Source: Salinactinospora qingdaonensis (lineage in GTDB: Bacteria; Actinomycetota; Actinomycetes; Streptosporangiales; Streptosporangiaceae). Taken from it: 64,000 bases of DNA. The position numbers and the translations under genes are program-made. The stretch is from positions 62,001-126,000 of the forward strand of contig NZ_BAABDD010000009.1 in the NCBI RefSeq assembly GCF_039539445.1. Reading direction: 5' to 3'. Shown here piece by piece: positions 34,159-41,357 of this stretch. The first letter of the stretch is position 1, and each line of letters begins with the position of its first letter. The notes beneath the pieces are model-generated. The model saw only the letters and a program-made list of their open reading frames with translations, did no database searches and was not told the DNA's origin.

Positions 34159-34752
34159 ATGAGCCGCACCGGCCGCGTTGAACGCACCACCAAGGAGACC
34201 AAGGTCGCCGTCGAGATCACCCTCGACGGCACCGGCACCGCCGAAGTCTCCACCGGCGTGGGCTTCTACGACCACATGCTCGACCAGCTCGCCCGGCACG
34301 GACTATTCGACCTCACCGTGCACACCGACGGTGACCTGCACATCGACTCCCACCACACCATGGAGGACACCGCGCTGGCCCTCGGCGCGGCCTTCCGGGA
34401 GGCACTGGGCGACAAGGCCGGCATCCGGCGTTTCGCCGACGCCAAAGTGCCCCTCGACGAGGCGCTCGCGGAGGTCACCGTCGACCTGTCGGGGCGCCCC
34501 TACCTCGTGCACTCCGAGCCCGAAGGCATGGCGCCGGTCATCGGCCGCGACTACGACACCACCATGACTCGCCACATCTTCGAGTCCTTCGTGGCCCAGG
34601 CGCGCGTCGCGTTGCACATCCACGTCCCCTACGGGCGCAACGCTCACCACATCGTGGAGTGCCAGTTCAAGGCCCTCGCGCGAGCGCTGCGTTTCGCCGC
34701 CGAGCCCGATCCCCGCGTCACCGGAATCCCTTCCACCAAAGGCGCACTGTGA
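34159..34752 (+). CDS. hisB: imidazoleglycerol-phosphate dehydratase
   Basis: 197 residues, the monofunctional actinobacterial form without a phosphatase domain. Mn-binding His-rich motifs are intact: GFYDHMLDQLARHG, DSHHTMEDTALALG and RNAHHIVECQFKALARALR. It dehydrates imidazoleglycerol phosphate. The ATG at 34159 has AGGAG about 12 nt upstream. A small membrane-protein gene overlaps its stop. Confidence 0.97.
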   Translation: MSRTGRVERTTKETKVAVEITLDGTGTAEVSTGVGFYDHMLDQLARHGLFDLTVHTDGDLHIDSHHTMEDTALALGAAFREALGDKAGIRRFADAKVPLDEALAEVTVDLSGRPYLVHSEPEGMAPVIGRDYDTTMTRHIFESFVAQARVALHIHVPYGRNAHHIVECQFKALARALRFAAEPDPRVTGIPSTKGAL

Positions 34753-34910
34753 CGCAGCCGATGTGGGCGCTGCTGCTCATCGCGCTCAGCGGCCTGCTGC
34801 TGGGCGGAGCCATCACCACATGGCGCGCCAGCAAGCTCCTGGCCGTCGCGCTCGGCGCCTGCGCCGCTCTCGCCCTGGCCGCCGGGGTGCTACGTTCCGG
34901 ATACTTCTAG
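34749..34910 (+). CDS. small two-segment membrane protein
   Basis: 53 residues from a GTG overlapping the hisB stop (GTGA); an ATG at 34761 is the alternative. Two hydrophobic segments (MWALLLIALSGLLLGGAI and LLAVALGACAALALAAG) are joined by a short basic hairpin TTWRASK. No domain recognised. It is translationally coupled to hisB and precedes hisH by 79 bp; role unknown. Confidence 0.8.
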   Translation: MTQPMWALLLIALSGLLLGGAITTWRASKLLAVALGACAALALAAGVLRSGYF

Positions 34911-34989
34911 AGCGCGGCCCCTAGCGGCCCACCCGCCACCGTCCCACCCACGACAGCCACGATGAACGAACGAAAGGCGCTGGTCCCAC

Positions 34990-35625
34990 GTGCAGCCACG
35001 GGTCGTCATCCTCGACTACGGTTCCGGAAACCTGCGCTCGGCTCAGCGAGCCGTGGAGCGCGCCGGCGCCGACGTCACTGTCACCGCCGATCCCCACACC
35101 GCCATGGCCGCTGACGGTCTCGTCGTGCCCGGGGTCGGCGCGTTCGAGGCGTGCATGACCGGCCTGCTCAGCGTCGGCGGGGAGCGCGTCATCGGCAAGC
35201 GCCTCTCAGGCGGCCGGCCCGTGCTGGGCATCTGCGTGGGCATGCAGATCCTCTTTGAGCGCGGCGTCGAGCACGACGTGGCCACCGAAGGCTGCGGTGA
35301 GTGGCCCGGCACCGTCGAACGGCTGCGCGCCCCGCTGGTGCCCCACATGGGGTGGAACACGGTGCAAGCCCCCGCCGACTCCGCCCTGTTCGCCGGCATC
35401 GACCCTGAGGAGCGCTTCTACTTCGTGCACTCCTATGGCGTGCTCAACTGGGAACTGCACCCCGCCGACCCGCGCATGCCGGCGCCGGCGGTCACCTGGA
35501 CCCACTACGGTGCTCCCTTCGTGGCCGCTGTCGAGAACGGGCCGTTGTGGGCCACCCAGTTCCACCCCGAGAAGTCGGGCGACGCCGGCGCCCGCCTGTT
35601 GGCCAACTGGGTCGCTACCCTGTAG
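34990..35625 (+). CDS. hisH: imidazole glycerol phosphate synthase, glutaminase subunit
   Basis: 211-residue class-I glutamine amidotransferase that feeds ammonia to HisF. Nucleophile Cys in LGICVGMQILF, oxyanion region VVPGVGAFE, and the His-Glu pair in TQFHPEKSGDAG complete the triad. GTG start with GAAAGGCG upstream. Its partner HisF is encoded two genes later. Confidence 0.96.
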   Translation: MQPRVVILDYGSGNLRSAQRAVERAGADVTVTADPHTAMAADGLVVPGVGAFEACMTGLLSVGGERVIGKRLSGGRPVLGICVGMQILFERGVEHDVATEGCGEWPGTVERLRAPLVPHMGWNTVQAPADSALFAGIDPEERFYFVHSYGVLNWELHPADPRMPAPAVTWTHYGAPFVAAVENGPLWATQFHPEKSGDAGARLLANWVATL

Positions 35626-35732
35626 CCGCCGCCCGTTCACTGTTGCCGGCCACCGGGTGGTCGCCAGCCGCCCGGGCCGCACACCACCGTCTGTTGTCCC
35701 ACCCCACTCCACACGGAAAGTCCTCAAGCTTT

Positions 35733-36467
35733 ATGGCCTCAACCCTCGAACTGCTTCCGGCTGTCGACGTCACCGACGGCCAGGCCGTCCAGCTCGTCCA
35801 GGGCAAGGCCGGCTCGGGGGGCCGCTACGGCGACCCGTTCGAGGCGGCCTGGGCCTGGCAGCGCGCCGGGGCCGAATGGCTCCACCTGGTCGACCTTGAC
35901 GCGGCGTTCGGCCGTGGCCACAACCGGGAACTCCTCGCACGCATCATCGGTGCTGTGGATATGCGCGTCGAACTGTCCGGCGGTATCCGCGACGACGACT
36001 CCCTGACCGCGGCCCTGGCCACCGGCTGCACCCGGGTCAACATCGGCACCGCCGCGCTGGAGCACCCCGAATGGTGCGCCAAGATCATCGCCGAGCACGG
36101 CGACCGCGTCGCCATCGGCTTGGACGTGCGCGACGGCTCCACCCTGGCCGCGCGCGGCTGGACCCGCGACGGCGGCGACCTCTACGAGACGCTGCAACGC
36201 CTCGAAGCCGAAGGGTGCGCGCGCTACGTCGTCACCGACGTCAACAAGGACGGAACGCTCAAAGGCCCCAACCTCGACCTGCTGCGGGCCGTGTGCCGGC
36301 GCACCGATAAGCCCATCGTCGCCAGCGGCGGAATCTCCACCCTGGACGACGTGCGCGCCATCGCCGGGCTCGTGCCGCTGGGCGTGGAGGGCGCCATCAT
36401 GGGCACCGCCCTCTACGAAGGCGCGTTCACCCTCGAAGAGGCCCTGGCAGCGGTGAGGTCGACATGA
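35733..36467 (+). CDS. priA: PriA, bifunctional HisA/TrpF isomerase
   Basis: 244-residue TIM barrel. Catalytic aspartates appear in LLPAVDVTDGQ and in VTDVNKDGTLKGPNL; SGGIRDDDSL and ASGGISTLDD are phosphate-binding loops. In actinobacteria this protein isomerises both ProFAR (histidine) and phosphoribosylanthranilate (tryptophan). The window has trpC, trpB and trpA but no trpF, which agrees with dual use. GGAAAG lies 14 nt before the ATG. The stop overlaps hisF by 4 nt (ATGA). Confidence 0.94.
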   Translation: MASTLELLPAVDVTDGQAVQLVQGKAGSGGRYGDPFEAAWAWQRAGAEWLHLVDLDAAFGRGHNRELLARIIGAVDMRVELSGGIRDDDSLTAALATGCTRVNIGTAALEHPEWCAKIIAEHGDRVAIGLDVRDGSTLAARGWTRDGGDLYETLQRLEAEGCARYVVTDVNKDGTLKGPNLDLLRAVCRRTDKPIVASGGISTLDDVRAIAGLVPLGVEGAIMGTALYEGAFTLEEALAAVRST

Positions 36468-37234
36468 GCCTCGCCGTCAGAGTCATCCCCTGCCTCGACG
36501 TCGACGCCGGCCGTGTCGTCAAGGGCGTCAACTTTCAGAACCTGCGCGATGCGGGCGATCCCGTCGAACTCGCCCGCCGCTACGACACCGAAACCGCCGA
36601 CGAGCTGACGTTCCTCGACGTCACCGCCTCCAGCGCCGACCGGGACACCACCTATGACGTCGTGGGCCGCACCGCCGAGCAGGTCTTCATCCCGCTGACC
36701 GTGGGCGGCGGGGTGCGCACCCCCGACGACGTCGACCGGCTGTTGCGCGCCGGCGCCGACAAGGTCGGCGTGAACACCGCCGCCATCGCCCGGCCCGAGC
36801 TCATCGGCGACATCGCCCACCGATTCGGCCGTCAGGTCCTCGTCTTGTCCGCCGATGTGCGCCGCGTCCAAGGCGACACCGAGACCGCCAGCGGCTTCGA
36901 GGTCACCACGCACGGCGGGCGTAAGGGCACCGGAATCGACGCCATCGAGTGGGCGCGCCGCGCCGCCGAACTCGGCGCCGGGGAGATCCTGCTGAACTCG
37001 ATGGACGCCGACGGCACCAAGGCCGGCTTCGATCTGGAGCTGATCCGCGCCGTGCGCGCCGTGATCAGCATCCCGTTGATCGCCAGCGGCGGAGCGGGCC
37101 GTGTCGAGCACTTCCCGCCGGCCGTGGAGGCCGGCGCCGACGCCGTCTTGGCCGCGTCGGTGTTCCACTTCAACGAGTTCACCATCGCCGAGGTCAAGGC
37201 CGAACTCCGCGCCCACGGCCACCCGGTGCGCTAA
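36464..37234 (+). CDS. hisF: imidazole glycerol phosphate synthase, cyclase subunit
   Basis: 256-residue TIM barrel. Catalytic aspartates in RVIPCLDVDAGRVVKGVNF and in VLSADVRRV; GGGVRTPDD, GTGIDAIEW and ASGGAGRVEHF are family loops. With HisH it makes imidazoleglycerol phosphate and AICAR. Last gene of this his block; hisI is separated by about 9 kb of accessory DNA. Confidence 0.96.
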   Translation: MSLAVRVIPCLDVDAGRVVKGVNFQNLRDAGDPVELARRYDTETADELTFLDVTASSADRDTTYDVVGRTAEQVFIPLTVGGGVRTPDDVDRLLRAGADKVGVNTAAIARPELIGDIAHRFGRQVLVLSADVRRVQGDTETASGFEVTTHGGRKGTGIDAIEWARRAAELGAGEILLNSMDADGTKAGFDLELIRAVRAVISIPLIASGGAGRVEHFPPAVEAGADAVLAASVFHFNEFTIAEVKAELRAHGHPVR

Positions 37235-37277
37235 CTGGACCCGGCTGTCCCACACCCGCGCCCTGCGGTTGCCGTCG

Positions 37278-37321
37278 CGGCTGAACCCGTCCCTGAGCGC
37301 AACCGGGCGGCTGTTCAGCCG
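37278..37321 (+). terminator. possible his-operon terminator hairpin
   Basis: CGGCTGAAC (37278-37286) pairs perfectly with GTTCAGCCG (37313-37321), 44 nt after hisF. The loop is long (26 nt) and no T-run follows, so intrinsic termination is uncertain. Confidence 0.3.
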
Positions 37322-37569
37322 TGCTCTCGCCGGGCGTCCCGGACAGCCGGGGAGCCTGGGGGAGAGGTGGGGGAGCGGGCCGCTGCACTGCTCCCCGAAC
37401 GGTGGGTTGCTGGTGGGTCCGTCGGCACGGCTGCCGGTGAGGCGCTTGGTACCTGGGGCCGGGGGTCGGTGCTGCCCGTTCGGGGCAGGGGCGGCGACGG
37501 AGAGCAGCGAGGGCCGGTGGTGGGTGGTTGGTGGGCTCTCGCTGGGGGCGAAGAGGATCTGCTCGGCAA

Positions 37570-37641
37570 GATCGCGGCGAGGATGCCTGTTCGGCGATCC
37601 TGGGCCGCGAGGATCGCCGAACAGGCATCCTCGCCGCGATC
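37570..37641. repeat. perfect 32-bp inverted repeat, 8-nt loop
   Basis: 37570-37601 is the exact complement of 37610-37641; the loop is GGGCCGCG. Left arm starts GATCGCGGCGAGGATGCCTG. No mismatch in 32 bp, no T-run after it. Such perfection in non-coding DNA implies recent origin, repair by cruciform or replication-fork template switching, or selection. Confidence 0.95.
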
Positions 37642-37878
37642 AAGGCGCCTTTAGGCGTGGCCACCGGCCGCATGATGTCCGGTTTGCCCCGCCATGTCGT
37701 CTCTCGGGGGAGGAAAGAGGCGCGTTCTCGCGCGAGAAGCACCCCAGCCGGGCGCCCACCCCGCCGCCACGGGGGCGCTATGGGCGGATCTGTCGCTTCC
37801 GCGCTGGCCATGATCACCGCCGGTGTTGGCGAACCTCCCATGGTCGCTGCCGCCCACGCCCCCGACTAGCCGCACTCA

Positions 37879-37932
37879 ACCGGCCGTCGCTGCCCTCCGT
37901 CGCCAGCCCGCACCCAGGCCCACAGCACCGAC
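37879..37932 (-). repeat. GC-rich repeat unit, first exact 54-bp copy
   Basis: Identical over 54 bp to 38334-38387. Begins ACCGGCCGTCGCTGCCCTCC and ends CCCACAGCACCGAC. Degenerate relatives are at about 37465-37530 (opposite orientation), 9160-9230 and 9950-10300. Confidence 0.85.
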
Positions 37933-38081
37933 TTCGTGCCCGCCCCCGCCCTGTCCGTCCTCGCTGCCCTCGTTGCCGAGAGCCGTCCCAGCGTGCAGTA
38001 GCGGTATCCAGGGGCTTCTCCTGGGTGAGGGCCACGGCCGGGTGTGGGGGTGGTTCAAGCAGGCGGAAACGTTTCGCGCCG

Positions 38082-38116
38082 CTCGTACCTCGATCGCTGC
38101 GCGATCTCGGTAGCCC
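38082..38116 (+). repeat. REP-like core, copy G
   Basis: CTCGTACCTCGATCGCTGCG, then CGATCTCGGTAGCC. Faces copy H at 38267-38300 in the opposite orientation, like the E/F pair near 8.5 kb. Confidence 0.75.
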
Positions 38117-38266
38117 AGAGGTGGACCGCAACTCAAGGGAACGCGTCAGCTTCCCGCCACGCTCTGAACGGAGGGCGCCTCCCCAGCCCCCAGAACCGTG
38201 TAACACCCCCTGCCCCCCTGGCGGCCTTCACTTCCCCACGCCACCCCGACCCCACGCCCGCTCAAA

Positions 38267-38300
38267 GCTACTGAGATCGCGCAGCGATCGAGGTACGAGC
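38267..38300 (-). repeat. REP-like core, copy H
   Basis: Plus strand GCTACTGAGATCGCGCAGCG, then ATCGAGGTACGAGC. Followed by GTACGAAAAACACCC, the flank shared with elements C and D, then directly by a GC-rich repeat unit. Confidence 0.75.
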
Positions 38301-38333
38301 GTACGAAAAACACCCCCACCGTCCCCAACTACC

Positions 38334-38387
38334 ACCGGCCGTCGCTGCCCTCCGTCGCCAGCCCGCACCCAGGCCCACAGCACCGAC
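38334..38387 (-). repeat. GC-rich repeat unit, second exact 54-bp copy
   Basis: Exact copy of 37879-37932, 455 bp further on and just upstream of the CRISPR relic. Confidence 0.85.
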
Positions 38388-38397
38388 ACCCAGGCCC

Positions 38398-38487
38398 CGC
38401 CGGCTCCCCGCAGACGCGGGGAACACCCCGAACCCACGATCCGGCATGTGCCGGTCAGGGGACCATCCCCGCGTGCGCGGGGAGCAC
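38398..38487 (-). CRISPR. relic type I-E array: two repeats, one 32-nt spacer
   Basis: 38459-38487 is a 29-nt repeat; its complement begins GTGCTCCCCGCGCACG and ends GGGGATGGTCCC, the actinobacterial type I-E form. 38398-38426 is a degenerate copy (about 19 of 29 identical, 18 of 22 in its core). They are separated by exactly 32 nt (38427-38458), the type I-E spacer length. On the minus strand the degenerate copy is the distal repeat, where decay is usual. No cas genes in the window. The spacer holds its own palindrome, CCGGCA-TG-TGCCGG. Confidence 0.8.
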
Positions 38488-38615
38488 GGCGGGACCGCCT
38501 CCGCGTGGAGAGGCCCCGGAATCCCGGAACCGGGCATGCAGCAACGCTCTCGCCGGGCTGAGCTGTTTCATAGCGAACGCTGGATACCGGCAAAGTAACG
38601 GTTTGCACTCAGAAC

Positions 38616-39392
38616 GTGACTCTAAGTTTGTTCCCCTCGGAAGTCGTCAAGTTCCGCGAGCAGGCGGGACTCACGCAACGGCAGTTATCGTCACGGATCC
38701 GCTCGTCGACGTCGTCACTGTGTCGCTGGGAGCGCGGGGAAGTGACGCCCCGACGCGAGCACGTCGAACGGCTCGATGAAGCCCTCGGCGCGAGCGGTCA
38801 GCTGCTGCGAACGTGGCAGGCACAGACCTCGGGAAGCTCGCTGCCCCCGTGGATGCGTGATGCCGGCCGATTGCAAGAGGAAGCCGCCTCGATCGATTGC
38901 ATCTCCCCGGTGCTTGTTCCGGGATTGTTGCAGTCACCGGCGTATGCCTGGCTTGTATTCCGGGAAGGTCGTCCGTTGTCCACGGATAGCGAAATCGCGC
39001 GTCTCGTGGCCCTCCGCTGTGAACGTTACGAATCGCTTCGCCACAGGAATGACCCGTGGATCACTGCCGTGTTTCCCCAGACGGCGCTGTCGGGGGTCAC
39101 CGATGAGGTGCGCGTCGAGCAGGTAAGGCACTTGCTGTCCCTGACCGATTCGGGACGGGTGAGCGTCCACTTGGTCCCGGAAGGGACACTGCTGGTGGGA
39201 GTTACGTCGCCTTTGCTGATGGTGCGTCTACTGAATGGGGGTTCTGCGGCTTCCAGCGATCATGTCTGCGGTAACGTCATTCACGACAACGACGGGGAAG
39301 ATTGGGACCGGCTGACGGAGTTGGCGAAGCGCGCGTTCGCCGCTGCGCTCCCCCCTCGCCAGTCGCGAAGGATTTTGGAGGAAATGTCGTGA
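38616..39392 (+). CDS. XRE-family regulator with DUF5753
   Basis: 258 residues from a GTG. N-terminal helix-turn-helix (residues about 8-60): FREQAGLTQRQLSSRI and SSLCRWERGEVTPRREHV. The DUF5753 domain follows from about 85, with ISPVLVPGLLQSPAYAWLVF and the later SVHLVPEG. Such proteins pair with small DUF397 proteins in actinomycetes, as here with the next gene, whose GTG overlaps this stop. Known relatives act in development or antibiotic regulation; no specific target is visible. Confidence 0.93.
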   Translation: MTLSLFPSEVVKFREQAGLTQRQLSSRIRSSTSSLCRWERGEVTPRREHVERLDEALGASGQLLRTWQAQTSGSSLPPWMRDAGRLQEEAASIDCISPVLVPGLLQSPAYAWLVFREGRPLSTDSEIARLVALRCERYESLRHRNDPWITAVFPQTALSGVTDEVRVEQVRHLLSLTDSGRVSVHLVPEGTLLVGVTSPLLMVRLLNGGSAASSDHVCGNVIHDNDGEDWDRLTELAKRAFAAALPPRQSRRILEEMS

Positions 39393-39565
39393 GCGAGTGG
39401 CACAAGTCCAGCTACAGCGACACCGGTGGCCATTGTGCGGAAGTCCGGGAGACCACGGAGTTCGCGAACTTTCGCGACTCTAAGTACCCGGATGAAGCGG
39501 TGTTGACCTTCGATTCCGCGGAGTGGCGGGCGTTCCTGGAGGGTGTGCGCAGCGGCGAGGTCTGA
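39389..39565 (+). CDS. DUF397 domain protein
   Basis: 58 residues: EWHKSSYSDTGGHCAEV, then SKYPDEAVLTFDSAEWRAFL, the full DUF397 unit. GTG start overlaps the stop of the XRE gene (GTGA), so the pair is co-translated. Compare the orphan at 15577. Confidence 0.93.
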   Translation: MSEWHKSSYSDTGGHCAEVRETTEFANFRDSKYPDEAVLTFDSAEWRAFLEGVRSGEV

Positions 39566-39700
39566 CGCGGACCTCCTGCACGCCCCCCGCTGTGCTCGCC
39601 CCCGGGTCTGCTCGGGGGTTTTGTTGTGTGGGAAACGGGTTCTCGCCGCCCGCGCCGATGGCGGGCGGCGGGACGCTGACCTACCGGCCTGAGGGAGTCG

Positions 39701-40630
39701 TCACGGTTTGCGAAGGACGCCGCCGTACTCGTACATCCGCCTGCTCCCGGCCGATGCGCCGAGGTAGGGGGCGAGTTCGGGCGGGCACTCGCCGAGCGGA
39801 GGTTGGTCGGGGTCGGGGCGCCAGTCGTTGATGTCGACCAGACCGGGCTCCACCGGTTCCAGGTCCGTCAGCCACGAGGCGAACTGAGAAGGGGTGCGGG
39901 TGCGCCAGGGCATGCCCAGACCGGTGATGACCTCGGTGAGTTCGTCGGCTGTGGCGACATCGTCGGCCACCACATGGGAGATGGCCAGGTAGCTGCCGCT
40001 TGCCGCCCACTGAAGGGGAGCCTGGATGGCGCGCTGTGCGTCGCCGTCATCGGGGATGCAGTGCGGGATGCTGAACATGAGGATGCCCACGGGCTGGGTG
40101 GGGTCGAGCAGTGCTTGGGTGTCGGGGTGGGTGAGGATCTGCTCGGGGTCGGTCATGTCGGCAGTGATGACCGTGGTGTAAGGGTTGTCGGCCAACAGCG
40201 CGCGGCCGTGGGCGAGCACGATGGGGTCGATGTCGACATAGACCACCCGTGCTTCGGGCTGGAACGCCTGGGCGACCTGGTGGACGTTGTTCTCGGTAGG
40301 GTAGCCGCTGCCCAAGTCGAGGAATTGGTGAATCCCCACGTCACGCGCCAGATACCGCACCGCGCGATACAGGAACAGTCGGTTCTGTCGGGCAATGTCG
40401 AGGTCTTCGGGGAAATGCTCCGAGACGCTGAGGATCAAGTTGCGGTCGACCTGGAAATTGTCCTTTCCGCCCAACATCCACCCATAGGCCCGTGCCGGAG
40501 TGGGACGGTCCATGGGAAGGTCCGGGGAACAACGCTCCTCGTTAGCGTGGTTTTGTCCCCTCAATCCGGTAACTGGTGGGGAAGAGCTGTTGAACTCACC
40601 GGCAGGTTCCGGATCGGGGCGCTCAGCCAT
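39701..40630 (-). CDS. DUF574-type SAM-dependent methyltransferase
   Basis: 309 residues from the ATG at 40630, which has GGAGAGG 9 nt upstream; a longer frame to 40678 is less likely. Family blocks: PTPARAYGWMLGGKDNFQVDR, then RYLARDVGIHQFLDLGSGYPT as the SAM-binding motif, VVYVDIDPIVLAHGRALL and MFSIPHCIP. This group is expanded in actinomycetes and often sits beside XRE/DUF397 genes, as here. Substrate unknown. The C-terminus SRRMYEYGGVLRKP is typical. Confidence 0.92.
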   Translation of the reverse strand: MAERPDPEPAGEFNSSSPPVTGLRGQNHANEERCSPDLPMDRPTPARAYGWMLGGKDNFQVDRNLILSVSEHFPEDLDIARQNRLFLYRAVRYLARDVGIHQFLDLGSGYPTENNVHQVAQAFQPEARVVYVDIDPIVLAHGRALLADNPYTTVITADMTDPEQILTHPDTQALLDPTQPVGILMFSIPHCIPDDGDAQRAIQAPLQWAASGSYLAISHVVADDVATADELTEVITGLGMPWRTRTPSQFASWLTDLEPVEPGLVDINDWRPDPDQPPLGECPPELAPYLGASAGSRRMYEYGGVLRKP

Positions 40631-41357
40631 CGAAAGAGCCTCTCCAGGGGGTGTGCTGGCATACGGCGGCCATAGCACAGAAAGCGGCTTGTTGTGTAGC
40701 GGTTTAGATGATTTTAAAGCAATATGCGGGCATTAAGCCAACTCTGCCCGGAGATGCGGAAGAAAAGCCGACATAAGTTTCTAATCTACTGAAATCGGAC
40801 GCTGGGTGGGGGAGAGGGAGTGGAACTACGCCGCAGGTAACTCCCTGTATAGCGTGCGCGACAAATGGCGCACTGGGGTGAGAACAAGTGGTACCAGGCG
40901 CGGGCGCTGGTGCGCTCCGGCGCCGACTCGTCGCCGACGCGGCTCGGCTCGGCTCCCCATGGCCTCGCCTACGGCGCTTCCCGTTCCAATGTCTCGTGAT
41001 CTTGCTGCTTGATCCGTGGCTGTCGACGCCGCGACAGGCAGCCTACGACCTCGGCGCCCTCCTCAGTTGGTCGGCCACCGGCCTTCGCCCCCTCACCGCG
41101 TCTTCCCCGGGGCCGGCTGGGGCGCATGCGACGGTGGGGTGGGGTTAGAAATAATGGGAGATCCTGATTTATTCCCTATTGCCGATGACAGGCGTCGCGG
41201 GGTGAAGAGCGCGGAATAGTCCGCTTCGAGGGGATGCTGAACCCGACGTACCACCGCGCGCCCTGCCCGGCGGGGCCGCGGCGACGGGGCGCCACAGGAC
41301 GGGGGCGTCTGACTGCTGTTGAGGCCGGAGACACCAGCGAAGGGGCCAGGTGAACGA
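40631..41357. other. intergenic upstream of ABC exporter
   Basis: 727 bp. The first 170 bp are notably A/T-rich and probably hold the methyltransferase promoter; CGGGCA/TGCCCG (40727-40732, 40745-40750) is an inverted repeat. GCGGA-ATAG-TCCGC (about 41209-41222) is a small hairpin nearer the ABC gene. No credible coding frame was found. Confidence 0.45.

Larger units (their letters stand above)
37235..38615. other. second gene-free repeat island
   Basis: 1.38 kb between hisF and the XRE gene. It contains a 9-bp hairpin after hisF (37278-37286/37313-37321), a GC-rich repeat unit (about 37465-37530), the perfect palindrome at 37570-37641, two reversed GC-rich repeat units (37879, 38334), two inverted REP-like cores (38082, 38267) and a CRISPR relic (38398). 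Frames across it translate to repeat-derived Arg/Pro/Gly-rich sequence and are not accepted as genes. Confidence 0.65.

Noticed and set aside
38491..38519. Possible third CRISPR repeat after 38487
   Set aside because: It shares GGGACC and CCGCGTG, but starts 3 nt after the intact repeat and lacks the CGCGGGG half.
38268..38537. Minus-strand frame of 89 codons containing PRTRGWSP-like sequence
   Set aside because: It is the translation of the CRISPR repeats; such frames are a known annotation artefact.
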